The position numbers and the translations under genes were made by a program. A stretch of DNA of 64,000 bases, taken from the NCBI RefSeq assembly GCF_020873875.1, contig NZ_JAHWGU010000031.1:1-64000 (forward strand), given 5' to 3'. The notes below the pieces were generated by a model that was not told the origin of the DNA, ran no database searches, and was given only the letters and a program-made list of their open reading frames with translations. This document shows positions 33,917-42,696 of this stretch, one piece after another. Origin of the DNA: Actinoplanes sp. DH11. GTDB taxonomy: Bacteria; Actinomycetota; Actinomycetes; Mycobacteriales; Micromonosporaceae. Position 1 is the stretch's first letter; the number at the start of each line of letters is the position of its first letter.

Positions 33917-34173
33917 AGTGTCCCCTACACCTGCAATATTTCCGCAGGCCGGGCGCCGCCGGACGGTCCGATTGCGCCTGGCCGGCGGCGTCCCCGGGCT
34001 CGGCCTGCCCGATCCGGGATCTCAAGGCCACCCCGGAACCGGGACCGCAGCAGTCGCATCCCGCGCCGCGCCCCACCGAGGCGTGCTCACCGCCGATCGC
34101 GCCGCTGCGATGGTGGGTGATCCCGGCCTGACACTGTTCCCCTGAGATCGGCCGGCACGGATACGATGCGGCA

Positions 34174-34272
34174 GTGACGATCCCGAGTGGCCTGCAGTTC
34201 TCCCGCAAGCGCACGGGCGGCTGGCTGCTGACCGGTTTCGCGTTCGGCTTCGCCGGGTGGGTGAGTGACTGA
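34174..34272 (+). CDS. Possible 32-residue single-helix membrane peptide
   Basis: GTG at 34174 opens VTIPSGLQFSRKRTG followed by the hydrophobic GWLLTGFAFGFAGWV and a stop that overlaps the beginning of the serine hydrolase gene (34265). The composition fits one membrane helix with a basic N-terminus. No strong ribosome binding site precedes it, so it may be only a leader frame. Confidence 0.35.
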   Translation: MTIPSGLQFSRKRTGGWLLTGFAFGFAGWVSD

Positions 34273-35146
34273 CCTGGTCGCGGCGTGCCGCACGATCGGG
34301 GGCATCGTGCGCCGCGACCCGCGCTACGCGCACACCAGTCACCTGCGGGTCCTCGTCGGCGGGTCGGTCGTGTTCGACGAGCACTACCGCGGCCCGGTGG
34401 TCGCCGACGTCTTCTCGGTGACCAAGACGGTCGTCGCCTCGGTCGCCGGGATCGCCGCGCGCCAGGGCCTGCTGCCCGATCTCGATCAGCGGCTGCCGCA
34501 CGGAGCCACGTGGCGGCAGCTGTTCACCATGACGCGTGGCGCCGCGACGGACGGGCCGTGGGACATCGACACCGTCACGGCGCTGCCGGGTGGGCAGGTC
34601 GCGCGGATCGCCGCCGCGCCGGTGCGGGAGCCCGGCGCCTTCGGGTACGACAACGGCGCGTTCCACCTGCTCTCCGCGGCCCTGCAGGACGTGCTGGGCC
34701 GGCCGGTGGCCGAGGTCGCCGAGACCGAGCTGTTCCGGCCGCTGGGCATCACCGACGCCGTGTGGCCGGCCGACCCGGACGGTGTGACGTGGGGGTTCGC
34801 GCACCTGCGGCTCTCGGCGGAATCGCTGGGCCGGCTCGGGGAGCTGTGGCGCGCCGGCGGGCGCCCGCTGCTGGACCCGGGGTTCGCGGCCGAGATGTTC
34901 CGGGCGCACTCGGCGGGCGGACCACCGGAGTCCCTGCCGTACGGGTTCGGCGTCTGGGTCGGCGACGACGGCCTGGTGCTGGCGGGTGGCTGGGCCGGTC
35001 AGCACGTGGTGGTGCTGCCGGGCGCGGTGGTCGTGACCACCGGCGACCCGCGGTTCGACGTCGGCCCGCCGCCGACGGACGCGCTGCCGGCGGACTGGCA
35101 GCCGGCGCTCGGGCTGATCCGCGAGCACCTGCTGCCGTTGCTCTGA
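34265..35146 (+). CDS. Serine hydrolase (beta-lactamase/class C-like)
   Basis: A 293-residue protein of the serine beta-lactamase-like family. The catalytic SxxK motif is FSVTKTVVASVAG and the YxN motif is FGYDNGAFHLL; YGFGVWVGDDGLVLAGG stands near the usual third motif. There is no signal peptide, so it is probably cytoplasmic and an esterase or peptidase rather than a resistance enzyme. GTG at 34265 overlaps the small upstream ORF. It faces the dienelactone hydrolase-like gene. Confidence 0.87.
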   Translation: MTDLVAACRTIGGIVRRDPRYAHTSHLRVLVGGSVVFDEHYRGPVVADVFSVTKTVVASVAGIAARQGLLPDLDQRLPHGATWRQLFTMTRGAATDGPWDIDTVTALPGGQVARIAAAPVREPGAFGYDNGAFHLLSAALQDVLGRPVAEVAETELFRPLGITDAVWPADPDGVTWGFAHLRLSAESLGRLGELWRAGGRPLLDPGFAAEMFRAHSAGGPPESLPYGFGVWVGDDGLVLAGGWAGQHVVVLPGAVVVTTGDPRFDVGPPPTDALPADWQPALGLIREHLLPLL

Positions 35147-35209
35147 GCCGGCGCGCTGCGTGGGAGGCCCGGGTGCGGATCGGCCAGGCTCCCACGCCGG
35201 CGGCGGTCG

Positions 35210-35911
35210 TTACGACAGGGCGGACAGCACCAGGTCGAAGGCCTTGACGATCGCGGCCCGGGACTCGTCGGAGTCGTTCTGGTTGTCGAAGCCGTGCCCG
35301 CCGTCGGGGACGTCGATGACCTGCAGGTTCGCCTTCTCGGCGGCGGCCACGAACACCGCCACGCCCTCGGCGATCGCCGGGTTCTCCTGGCCGACGCGGG
35401 TCAGGATGATCGGCAGCGAACCCGCCGACGCCACCGCCTCGGCCGGGCGGAAACGCGGCTCGTCGGGCCAGTCCGGGAACGGCGTGAGCATCGGGTACGT
35501 CATGGCGACCGCGCGCAGCCACTCCGGCGGGTCGCGCAGCAGGTCCGCGGCGAGCCGGCCGGCACCCGAGAAATACCAGATCACGACGCGTTCGCCGTCC
35601 ACCCGGGGGTCATCGCGCAGCAGTTTCACGGCGCCCGCGACGTCGTCGGCGGCGGCGGGGTACGAGTCCGGGCCCTGCAACCGGTGCTCCACGACCGCGC
35701 CGACGACACCGCGGTCGGCGGCCAGTGACGCGTACGCCTGGAACAGCGGCCACTCGCGCGGCAGCGGGTCCATGCCGGGCGGCAACGGGCCGCCGTGCAC
35801 GAAGATGATCGCCGGGCGGCGTTCGTCGGATGGAATGTAGAGGTCGACGGTGCCGTGGCGTTCGGCGGCACGGATCTGGACGGGCAAGACCATCGGCTTC
35901 ATGAATTCCAT
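35210..35911 (-). CDS. Alpha/beta hydrolase, dienelactone hydrolase-like
   Basis: A 233-residue alpha/beta hydrolase. Key residues: oxyanion region IIFVHGGPLPPG, nucleophile serine in IWYFSGAGR, an acid in the PIILTRVGQEN region, and histidine in DGGHGFDNQ. The nucleophile elbow reads F-S-G-A-G instead of the G-X-S-X-G consensus, as in some esterases of this group. The ATG at 35911 has an AGGGTG upstream; a second ATG nine bases downstream is possible. Substrate not inferable. Confidence 0.88.
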   Translation of the reverse strand: MEFMKPMVLPVQIRAAERHGTVDLYIPSDERRPAIIFVHGGPLPPGMDPLPREWPLFQAYASLAADRGVVGAVVEHRLQGPDSYPAAADDVAGAVKLLRDDPRVDGERVVIWYFSGAGRLAADLLRDPPEWLRAVAMTYPMLTPFPDWPDEPRFRPAEAVASAGSLPIILTRVGQENPAIAEGVAVFVAAAEKANLQVIDVPDGGHGFDNQNDSDESRAAIVKAFDLVLSALS

Positions 35912-35950
35912 GCCCGCACCCTATCGTCATCGGGTCATCACGATCGGTCG

Positions 35951-36364
35951 TCACCCGGCGCCGGCCATCACCGAGACCTGCACGTCACCGTCCACCGTGG
36001 TCCCCAGCCACACCGTTCCGGTCACCCCGTGGCCGTCGATGGCACACCTGCCACGCGGCTCGATCGTCCCCGCCTGCCCCGCCGGAACCTCCGTGTCGTC
36101 ACCGCCGGGACAACGCAGCGCGTACCCGGCGTCGCGCAGCCGCGCACCGACCGCACCCAGCACCTCGTCCAGCGTCCCCAGCTGCCGCGCCTCCACGAGC
36201 AGCGCCGCCGCACCGTCGAACCGCGGTTCGCTGACCGACGCCGACGACGCGCTGCTGCCGGCCCGCAGCAACTCACCGAGCGCGTCCAGCCGGTCGCGGC
36301 CCTCGGGCGCGCAGCCACCCACCAGCAGCAGCACCACCAGCGCCAGAACGAGCAGCCGCCTCAC
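35951..36364 (-). CDS. Small lipoprotein
   Basis: A 137-residue product with a lipoprotein signal: RRLLVLALVVLLLVGGC, where the cysteine C18 would be lipidated. The mature part is alanine-rich, with helical DALGELLRAGSSASS and a disulphide-capable pair (CPGG and CAIDG). It would be exported and anchored to the outer face of the membrane. No family is recognised. GTG start at 36364; the ribosome binding site is weak. Confidence 0.7.
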   Translation of the reverse strand: MRRLLVLALVVLLLVGGCAPEGRDRLDALGELLRAGSSASSASVSEPRFDGAAALLVEARQLGTLDEVLGAVGARLRDAGYALRCPGGDDTEVPAGQAGTIEPRGRCAIDGHGVTGTVWLGTTVDGDVQVSVMAGAG

Positions 36365-36502
36365 GCGGCGGCCCGGGCCGGTGCCGGCAAGGGCGTGTGC
36401 GGGCAGACCATTCTCCTTCGCATGCCTGGATCAACGGCGCTGTTGATCAGGAGTGGCTCTTTCCGCGAAGATCACCCCAAGGAGCGACGCGCACGGCCGC
36501 CG

Positions 36503-36614
36503 GGGCTGCGGTCGGCTGTGTCGGGTCCGCGCGGCGGTGTTGATCTGCCAGCGATGCGAAATCGCGGTTCTGACCCCTTGATCACAGCGATTTCGTAGCG
36601 CTGGCAGATCAACA
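36503..36614 (-). repeat. Extragenic palindrome repeat, copy B (reversed)
   Basis: Reverse-strand copy of the element at 21241 and 37911. The hairpin core is 36538-36614. Relative to copies A and C a T-A pair in the first arm is changed to C-G (CTGCCAGCG in both arms), and the stem is intact. Only about 36 bp of the right-hand flank are conserved; the left flank is different and joins a degenerate frame (36615-36719). Confidence 0.85.
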
Positions 36615-36719
36615 GCTCACGCCACCCTCGACGAGGCCGGGCAGATGCTGACGATCCTGGCCACCGAGAACCGCATCGCGATCCGCGAGCTGGACGGTGT
36701 GACCACCAAGCCCTGGTGA
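36615..36719 (+). other. Possible gene remnant next to repeat copy B
   Basis: A frame ending ATLDEAGQMLTILATENRI, IRELDGVTTKPW and TGA begins right at the repeat and has no start codon. It resembles the C-terminus of a protein, perhaps a transposase of the IS481 group, but the match is weak. Confidence 0.25.
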
Positions 36720-36745
36720 CGACCGGATCCAACCCCCGCCGAACG

Positions 36746-37141
36746 TTACTGTGCGACGCCGGCGAGCAGCCAGCGCTTGACGGGAATCTCCAGCAGCACC
36801 CGCGGACCCTCGTGTTCGTTCGGAAGAGTGATGTCCCAGTCGTACTTGGTCCGGAATCGTGCGATGACATCCGGCGAGAAGTCACACGGGCGAAGCGTTA
36901 CCCGGCCCTCCGCCACAACGGGCGCGCTTCCGCCTTCCAGCGCTACGGACACCCGCGGGTCAACAAGTACGTTGCGTACTTTCCGGTTCTTCTCCGCGCT
37001 GCAGATCCACAAGGTCGCATCGTGGAACACGAACCACACCGGGGTCTGGTGCGGGCTTCCGTCCCGTCTCAGCGTGCACAACCACGCAAGCGGTTCCCGG
37101 TCCAGTCGTTCGAGAACACTTCGATCAAGTTGGCTGGACAT
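36746..37141 (-). CDS. PPOX-class F420-dependent oxidoreductase
   Basis: A 131-residue split-barrel protein: LDREPLAWLCTLRRDGSPHQ, TPVWFVFHDATLWICSAEKN, RKVRNVLVDPRVSVALEGG and APVVAEGRVTL. It resembles the TIGR03618/PPOX F420-dependent enzymes, which reduce or bind tetrapyrrole-like and other substrates. ATG at 37141, nine bases after GAGAGG, is chosen; an ATG nine bases upstream is possible. F420 dependence is inferred from family membership. Confidence 0.88.
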   Translation of the reverse strand: MSSQLDRSVLERLDREPLAWLCTLRRDGSPHQTPVWFVFHDATLWICSAEKNRKVRNVLVDPRVSVALEGGSAPVVAEGRVTLRPCDFSPDVIARFRTKYDWDITLPNEHEGPRVLLEIPVKRWLLAGVAQ

Positions 37142-37302
37142 GGCATGCATCCTCTCACCGACGTCCTGAGCGGCGACTGGTGGTGATCCACCGGCCCGAG
37201 GGCACCCCGGTGTGGCTCTCATCTGGCCTGGATGAGCACGCCGACCTTGGCCGCGGCCGCCCGCTACCATCGTCCGGAACACGGCGGGCATCGGAGGGTG
37301 GC

Positions 37303-37836
37303 ATGGCGGTGCTGACGACAGTGGGACAGGTGGCGGACCGGGCGTTGGAACTCGGCATCGCCGTAGTACTTGGGCCGGACGAGGACGACCTGCGCGATCA
37401 GCCGTTGTCCTACTACGGCGAGGACATCGCCGGTGCGCTCATCGATATGATGGAGGAATGGGGCGCCGGCGTTCGGGTCCACCCGAAAGTCGACGGGCTC
37501 CTGGAGGGCTACCGAGACCTGTTCGACCGGTTCGCTGCCAGCAGCGGAGACACGGTGACCATCACCGACGTGGAACTCCTCGACGGAGCCGACGGCGAGC
37601 GCATCCGAATGCTGGTCAACGGCGACGAACTCGTCTGGCACCTGGAGCACCAGTCCGACCGGTACATCGACACGCTGATGGTCTTCGAGATCGCCGACCG
37701 GCTGGCGCCGCGCGACGACACGGACCCGCGGGTCTTCGTCGAGATTCACGACACCGACGACCAGTCCGGGTACATCTTCGCCGATCCGACGGCCCTGTCG
37801 ATCCTGATCCGGGAACTCGGAATCGAGCATGCATGA
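37303..37836 (+). CDS. Hypothetical acidic protein, 177 aa
   Basis: ATG at 37303 follows CGGAGGGTGGC. The protein is acidic (many D and E), with segments AGALIDMMEEWGAGV, DTLMVFEIADRLAP and DPRVFVEIHDTDDQSG. It lacks membrane segments and signal. The size and acidity resemble immunity-type proteins but no family is recognised. It stands alone; repeat copy C begins 75 bp after its stop. Confidence 0.7.
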   Translation: MAVLTTVGQVADRALELGIAVVLGPDEDDLRDQPLSYYGEDIAGALIDMMEEWGAGVRVHPKVDGLLEGYRDLFDRFAASSGDTVTITDVELLDGADGERIRMLVNGDELVWHLEHQSDRYIDTLMVFEIADRLAPRDDTDPRVFVEIHDTDDQSGYIFADPTALSILIRELGIEHA

Positions 37837-37910
37837 CCGGACGGCTCTTCGAGAATCATGCGCGAGCGCGTCGGCCGATTGCCGCGCGGCCCGCCGAACG
37901 TCCGCACCCT

Positions 37911-38119
37911 CGGTTCCGGCCCCAGTGGCGCCGGGCGCGCCGCCCCTGGCGAGATGTTGATCTGCTAGCGCTACGAAATCGCTGTGATCAAGGGGTCAAA
38001 CCGCGATTTCGCACCGCTAGCAGATCAACACCGCCGCGCGGACCCACCGCAGCCGACCGCAGCCCCTGTCCAGGGACCGCATCCGAGCCGAGGGCAAGCA
38101 ACACCACGCCGCCCCCTCC
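37911..38119 (+). repeat. Extragenic palindrome repeat, copy C
   Basis: About 209 bp, the closest relative of copy A (21241-21451). The hairpin core is 37955-38030, with 16 perfect outer pairs, a mismatch-pair-mismatch, then nine perfect inner pairs and a 20-base loop containing GATCAAGGGGTC. The left flank (GGTTCCGGCCCCAGTGGCGC) and the right flank (GGGCAAGCAACACCACGCCG) are shared with copy A. The 217 bp that follow, to 38336, hold no gene that could be recognised. Confidence 0.87.
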
Positions 38120-38336
38120 ACCTCGCCCGCCGCCGCAGCGACCTCCGGTGCGCCATGTTCCGCGACCTCTAGCAGCGCAAACCGACAGAAGAGCTCGCAC
38201 CGCCTGCTTGACAAGACCATAGGGACACCCCCGGGGTCGACAAGGGTTCAAGCCTCGTCCGGTTGGGCCAGGACGATTGGCCCAGCCGTAGTCCCCACAC
38301 TGAGCGGACCCGCTTTGAGGGCCTGACATCCCGAGG

Positions 38337-39290
38337 TCAGGGCAAGGTGACGACCTGCGCCGCGTACGAGAGGCCGGCGCCGAAGCCCACGAGCAGCGCG
38401 GGACCCGTCGTGTCGGGCATGGCTGCCATCGCCTGGGGGATGGAGGCCGCGCCGGTGTTGCCGTTGGTGATGATGTCGGTGGCCACCCGGACGTGCGGGC
38501 CGAGCCCCAGGGCCTTGGCCGCGACCGAGGTGATGCGCAGATTGGCCTGGTGAGGAATGAAGGCCGCCAGGTCGGAGGCGGAAATGCCGGCCGCGTCCAG
38601 CGCGCGCCCGGCAAGGTCGGGAATGATGGAGGTCGCCCAGCGGAAGACCTCCGGGCCTGCCATCCGCAGGATGCCTTCCTCGTCGTACCGCAGCACCTCG
38701 CTGCGGGAGCCGTCGGCGCCCCACACCACCGGGCTGATCTCGCTCGTCTGCGACGGACCGACGACCACCGCGCCCGCGCCGTCGCCGAAGAGGAACGCCG
38801 TCCCGCGGTCGCGGTCGTCGATGACGTCGGTCATGCGCTCGGCGCCGACCAGGACCACGTACTCCGCCGCGCCACTGCGCACGAGCGCGTCGGCCGTTGC
38901 CAGCGCGTACGGGAAGCCGGCGCACGCCGCCCCTAGATCCATCGCGGCAGCCCCGGTGGCGCCCAGAGCGTCGGCCACCAGGGGAGCTACGGTTGTCGCG
39001 CGACCGCGGTGGGACATCGTCGCCACCAGGACGGCGGAGACGTCGCGCGGATCGATGCCGGCGCCGGCAAGGGCTTTGGAAGCGGCCGCCGTAGCCATGG
39101 TGACCAGGTCCTCGTCGGGTGCGGCGTGCCGACGTGACTCGATGCCGCAGCGCCGGCGGATCCACTCGTCGCTCGAGTCGATCAAGGCGGCGACTGTCTC
39201 GTTGCCCACCTCGGTCCGGGGGCGGTAGGAGGCGACGCTCAGGATCCGGGACCCGGGGTGCCCGGTGCGCTGCGGCGAAGAGTTGGCCAT
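38337..39290 (-). CDS. fabH: Beta-ketoacyl-ACP synthase III
   Basis: A 317-residue thiolase-fold enzyme that condenses acyl-CoA with malonyl-ACP. The catalytic triad is visible: C123 in DLGAACAGFPYAL, H247 in FIPHQANLRI and N278 in TNGNTGAASIP. Substrate-tunnel and dimer motifs (FLFGDGAGAVVVGP, SRILSVASYRP) are typical. It is isolated from a fab operon, so it more likely supports secondary metabolism or a specialised starter than housekeeping lipid synthesis. ATG at 39290 was chosen; ATG at 39308 is possible. Confidence 0.9.
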   Translation of the reverse strand: MANSSPQRTGHPGSRILSVASYRPRTEVGNETVAALIDSSDEWIRRRCGIESRRHAAPDEDLVTMATAAASKALAGAGIDPRDVSAVLVATMSHRGRATTVAPLVADALGATGAAAMDLGAACAGFPYALATADALVRSGAAEYVVLVGAERMTDVIDDRDRGTAFLFGDGAGAVVVGPSQTSEISPVVWGADGSRSEVLRYDEEGILRMAGPEVFRWATSIIPDLAGRALDAAGISASDLAAFIPHQANLRITSVAAKALGLGPHVRVATDIITNGNTGAASIPQAMAAMPDTTGPALLVGFGAGLSYAAQVVTLP

Positions 39291-39462
39291 GAACGGGGAT
39301 CTAAGCATGCCCGGCTGGGTGCACCTCGATTGCTTTATTCCTCACCGGTAACCAAGCGTCGAGTTCCGGCTCACCGACGGAATGACCCTGCGCGGAAGGC
39401 AGATAATCGGAGCGGCGAAAAGGGCCGCGTCCGGGACCGGGCAGCCGAGGGGGTGAGCGCAC

Positions 39463-39798
39463 GTGGAGGTGGACGTCCGCGAGTGCGAGGAGGCCGACCT
39501 CGACCTGCTCGAAGTCCATGCGCCGACCGGCGCGAACCGCTATCACGAGAGCCGGTTCCGGCGGCAGCAGGCCGGGAGCAGCACGTTCCTGATCGCCTGG
39601 TCGGGTGGGATCCCGGTGGGGTCGGGGGAGGTGCTCCGGGAGGGGCCGCGCGAACCCGCCGCGGCGCGGCTCTACCTGCGGCTCGGGTACCGGGAGACCG
39701 GCTGCCGCTACGACGACCAATTCCCGTGGATCGACGAGGCAGGGGTCCGCCACGTGGTGGTGGACCCCTGCCGATTCCTGACGAAAACCCTGGCCTAG
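39463..39798 (+). pseudogene. GNAT acetyltransferase with internal deletion
   Basis: An 111-residue frame. Residues 1-60 (DVRECEEADLDLLEVHAP, FLIAWSGGIPVGSGEV) match the N-terminus of a GNAT enzyme, and residues 65-111 (AAARLYLRLGYRETG, VVVDPCRFLTKTL) match its C-terminus, but the acetyl-CoA-binding motif A (R/Q-X-X-G-X-G/A) between them is missing, an in-frame loss of about 60-70 residues. Catalysis is therefore unlikely. Its TAG stop overlaps the stop of the convergent gene (CTAG). Confidence 0.65.
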
Positions 39799-41993
39799 CG
39801 GCGCAGGCCGGGCACCGTGATGGTGATCAGTTCGGTGTCGTCGGCGCGGCCCGGGATGCGGCCGTCGTTGCCGGGGAAGTTGTTGTCGTTGGCGACCAGG
39901 ACGCGGTCGCCGCCGAGCGGCAGCACCGACTCCACCGACTGCAGCGGGAACGAGAAGAGCGGGCCGACACCGTACTCGCCGGGGCGCGCCGGGGTGGACA
40001 CACCCTTCGGGTCGGCGATGCGCATCAGGTCGACGGCGGTGCGGCGGGGCAGGACCCCGCCGGCGGACGCGCGGTCCAGGTCCGTGACGACCAGGCGTTT
40101 CACCCGCGACTGTACGCCCATCGCGTTGTCCCGCTCGATCAGCAGCAGCTTGCGGCCGTCGAGCACGGCGGCGTCACCGACCACCAGCGACGGGTCGTCG
40201 ACCCGGAACGTCCAGGTGCGCCCGGTGTACCGGTTCGCGGTCACCGAGAACTCGTAGACGATGCGCCGGCGCTGGTCGGCGTCGTCGGTGCGCGCGCCCT
40301 CCAGGATCGGGTAGAGGGTTGTGCCGTCGGTGCTGACCGCCATCGCCTCGAAGCCGCGGCTGCCGGGCACGGTCGGGGCCTCGCCGGGGGCCAGGTCCGG
40401 TGACTGCGGGGACTTGCCGCCGTCGGGCAGCGGGATCGGCGCCTGCAGGACCTTGCCGGTGCGGTCGGTCTTGACCAGGTACGGCCCGAACTCCTCGCCG
40501 ATCCACAGGTTGCCGCGCGCGTCCCGGGCCAGGGACTCGACGTCGAAGTCGGCACCGGTCAGCAGCCGCTCCCGGGTGTCGCCGTTGACGATCGGGAACG
40601 GCACCTTACGGTCCGGGTCACGGAAGCTCAGGTGGCCGTGGATGCGGACGTTGCCCGTACGGTAATCGGGGGTGATGTCGTAGGCACGCAGCAGGAAGTC
40701 CGCGGAGTTGTTCTTCGCCCCGAAGCCGTTGTCCGGCATCGCCAGCAGGCGGCCCTTCGCCGAGCCCTGGATGACGGCGGAGAAACCGGGGATCGGCTGG
40801 CCCGGGAACGGCGGCGTGATGCCGAAGACCGGCGCCGGGTCGAGCTGGGTGCCGGAGATCGGACCCTTCTGGTACGCGGTCGCCGGGATCAGCGCCCGCC
40901 CGTCCAGTTTCGCCTCGGCGCGCAGATTCACGGCGAGGCGGTAGACCCGGGTGATCTGGGTGGCGCTGCCGTTGTCGTCGGAGATCAGGTGCAGCAGACG
41001 GCGGCCGCCGGGCAGAGCCTCACCGAGCGCGGCGCCCTCGATGTTGTCGAGCAGCGGGTTCGGTTGCGGCTGCTTCGCGGTCGCGCCCGACGGCGGGCAG
41101 TCGGCCAGGTCGACCAGCAGCGCCTTGCCCAGCCAGGCGCGCGGGTCGGTGAGCGTGGACAGCGACGCGGCACCGGTGACGTCGGGGGCGCCGGTCGCCG
41201 ACACCCGGAAGACGCGGACCGTGTTGCCCACGCCCGCGGTGAAGCCGCGTTCCACCGACAGGAGCTGGTCGCCGCCGAGCGCGATCAACTCGACCAGGCC
41301 CAGGTTCGGATCCGTACGGTACGCGTACTGCGTCGCCGGGGTGTAGGAACCGCCCGCGCGTCCCGCGTACCCGATGATGCGCTGCAGCCCGCGCCCCTCG
41401 GCGTCGCGCCCGTCCGCGCTGAGCGGCCCCTCCATGCCGGCGAAGAGCCGGCGCCCGTCGGGGGTGGCGGTGAGCGCCTCGAAGGTCTGGTTGACCGCGG
41501 CCTCACCGGCCGGGGTGACCTGGAAACGCGCCGGGACCGGCAGCGATGCGGTCTCCCGGCCGTCGGTGAGGCGGAACCGGCGGATCGACGGCTCCCGCTC
41601 CGAACTCACCAGAACGGTGCGGCCGCCGCGCTCGGCGACCAGGCCCTCACCGTCGAAGTCGGCGCCGGTGTAAGCACCGAGGCGCACCATCCCGGTGACC
41701 TTGGGCGTGGCGCCCAGGCCGACGCGGTAGACCCGGGCCGGGGTGGTGCCGATGTTGTCCACCAGGGCGAGCCCGGTGTCGCGGCCGGTGCGGGCCAGCG
41801 CGGACAGCCCGGCGACCGGGGTACCCGCGAAAGTGGTCTTGTCCAGCGCGTCGGAGAAGCCGAGCAGCGACGCGTCGGGGGAGCAGGCCGCGCCGGCGCC
41901 CGGCCTGCCGGGGGTCGCCGACGCGGGCGCCGCCGCGACCAGGGTGGCCAGCACGGCGAGCGCCGCTCCGGCCGTTGTGGACTTGTTTCTCAC
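39795..41993 (-). CDS. Secreted esterase-like/phytase-family protein
   Basis: A 732-residue exported protein with a Sec signal peptide (TTAGAALAVLATLVAAAPAS then ATPG). Two esterase-like/phytase beta-propeller modules are apparent: about 40-340 (FDGEGLVAERGG, NQTFEALTATPDG) and about 390-730 (FDVESLARDARGNLWIGEE, RGFEAMAVSTDG, ERDNAMGVQSRVKR). Acidic residues of the FD(G/V)E motifs likely bind calcium. The activity is not proven; phosphatase, esterase or binding are options. GTG at 41993 follows GGAGGCGAA. Large beta-propeller proteins of this type are often secreted by soil actinobacteria. Confidence 0.87.
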   Translation of the reverse strand: MRNKSTTAGAALAVLATLVAAAPASATPGRPGAGAACSPDASLLGFSDALDKTTFAGTPVAGLSALARTGRDTGLALVDNIGTTPARVYRVGLGATPKVTGMVRLGAYTGADFDGEGLVAERGGRTVLVSSEREPSIRRFRLTDGRETASLPVPARFQVTPAGEAAVNQTFEALTATPDGRRLFAGMEGPLSADGRDAEGRGLQRIIGYAGRAGGSYTPATQYAYRTDPNLGLVELIALGGDQLLSVERGFTAGVGNTVRVFRVSATGAPDVTGAASLSTLTDPRAWLGKALLVDLADCPPSGATAKQPQPNPLLDNIEGAALGEALPGGRRLLHLISDDNGSATQITRVYRLAVNLRAEAKLDGRALIPATAYQKGPISGTQLDPAPVFGITPPFPGQPIPGFSAVIQGSAKGRLLAMPDNGFGAKNNSADFLLRAYDITPDYRTGNVRIHGHLSFRDPDRKVPFPIVNGDTRERLLTGADFDVESLARDARGNLWIGEEFGPYLVKTDRTGKVLQAPIPLPDGGKSPQSPDLAPGEAPTVPGSRGFEAMAVSTDGTTLYPILEGARTDDADQRRRIVYEFSVTANRYTGRTWTFRVDDPSLVVGDAAVLDGRKLLLIERDNAMGVQSRVKRLVVTDLDRASAGGVLPRRTAVDLMRIADPKGVSTPARPGEYGVGPLFSFPLQSVESVLPLGGDRVLVANDNNFPGNDGRIPGRADDTELITITVPGLRR

Positions 41994-42098
41994 TTCGCCT
42001 CCAGCACGATGACAGTCGTTGACGACCGTGCCGGGTGTGCGTTGCCGCAGCACCAAACCCGGGTGAACGGCGGACCGTCGTCATGCCACGATTGCCGG

Positions 42099-42650
42099 AT
42101 GCCGCAACCGGTTCTGCGCACCGAGCGCCTGCTGCTGGTCCCGCTCGCCGACGAGCACCTCGAGCTGGAGGTGGAGCTGGACGCGGACGCGGAGGTGCTG
42201 CGTCACCTTTACGGGCGTGCCCGCACCCGCGACGAGGTGACGGCCTCGCACGCCGAACGGATGGCACTGGGCCGGCAGGTGGACGGGCTCGGCTACTGGA
42301 TGGCCTTCCACGGCGACGACTTCGCCGCCCTGATGATGCTGCCACCCGGCGACCGGCCCGGCGAGGCCGAACTCGGCTACCGGGTCCCGCGCCGGCAGTG
42401 GCGGCGCGGGTTCGCCTCGGAGGCGTCCCGGGAGCTGCTGCGGCACGGGTTCGCCACGGTCGGGCTGCGGCGGGTGTTCGCGCAGACGATGGCGGTGAAC
42501 GAGGGGTCGCAGGCGGTGATGCGGTCGCTCAGGATGCGCTACGTGCGCACCTTCCACCCGGTGTGGGAGGACCCGCTGCCGGGCGCGGAGCAGGGCGAGG
42601 TGGAGTACGAGTTGACGGCCGCCGGCGCCGTTTCGTCACCGGTGGGCTGA
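42099..42650 (+). CDS. GNAT-family acetyltransferase
   Basis: A 183-residue RimJ/RimL-like acetyltransferase. The N-terminus LRTERLLLVPLADEHLEL, the acetyl-CoA motif RRQWRRGFASEASRELL and the C-terminal MAVNEGSQAVMRSL are intact. The family acetylates N-termini of ribosomal proteins or small amines such as antibiotics; no substrate can be named. The start ATG at 42099 is consistent with the motif position. Confidence 0.92.
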   Translation: MPQPVLRTERLLLVPLADEHLELEVELDADAEVLRHLYGRARTRDEVTASHAERMALGRQVDGLGYWMAFHGDDFAALMMLPPGDRPGEAELGYRVPRRQWRRGFASEASRELLRHGFATVGLRRVFAQTMAVNEGSQAVMRSLRMRYVRTFHPVWEDPLPGAEQGEVEYELTAAGAVSSPVG

Positions 42651-42696
42651 TACCTGTCCCGACCAGGTGCACGGCGCGGGTTCATGACACATCGTA

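Noticed and set aside
34174..34272. N-terminal extension of the serine hydrolase
   Set aside because: It is in another reading frame and ends at a stop codon overlapping the hydrolase start, so it cannot be a simple extension.
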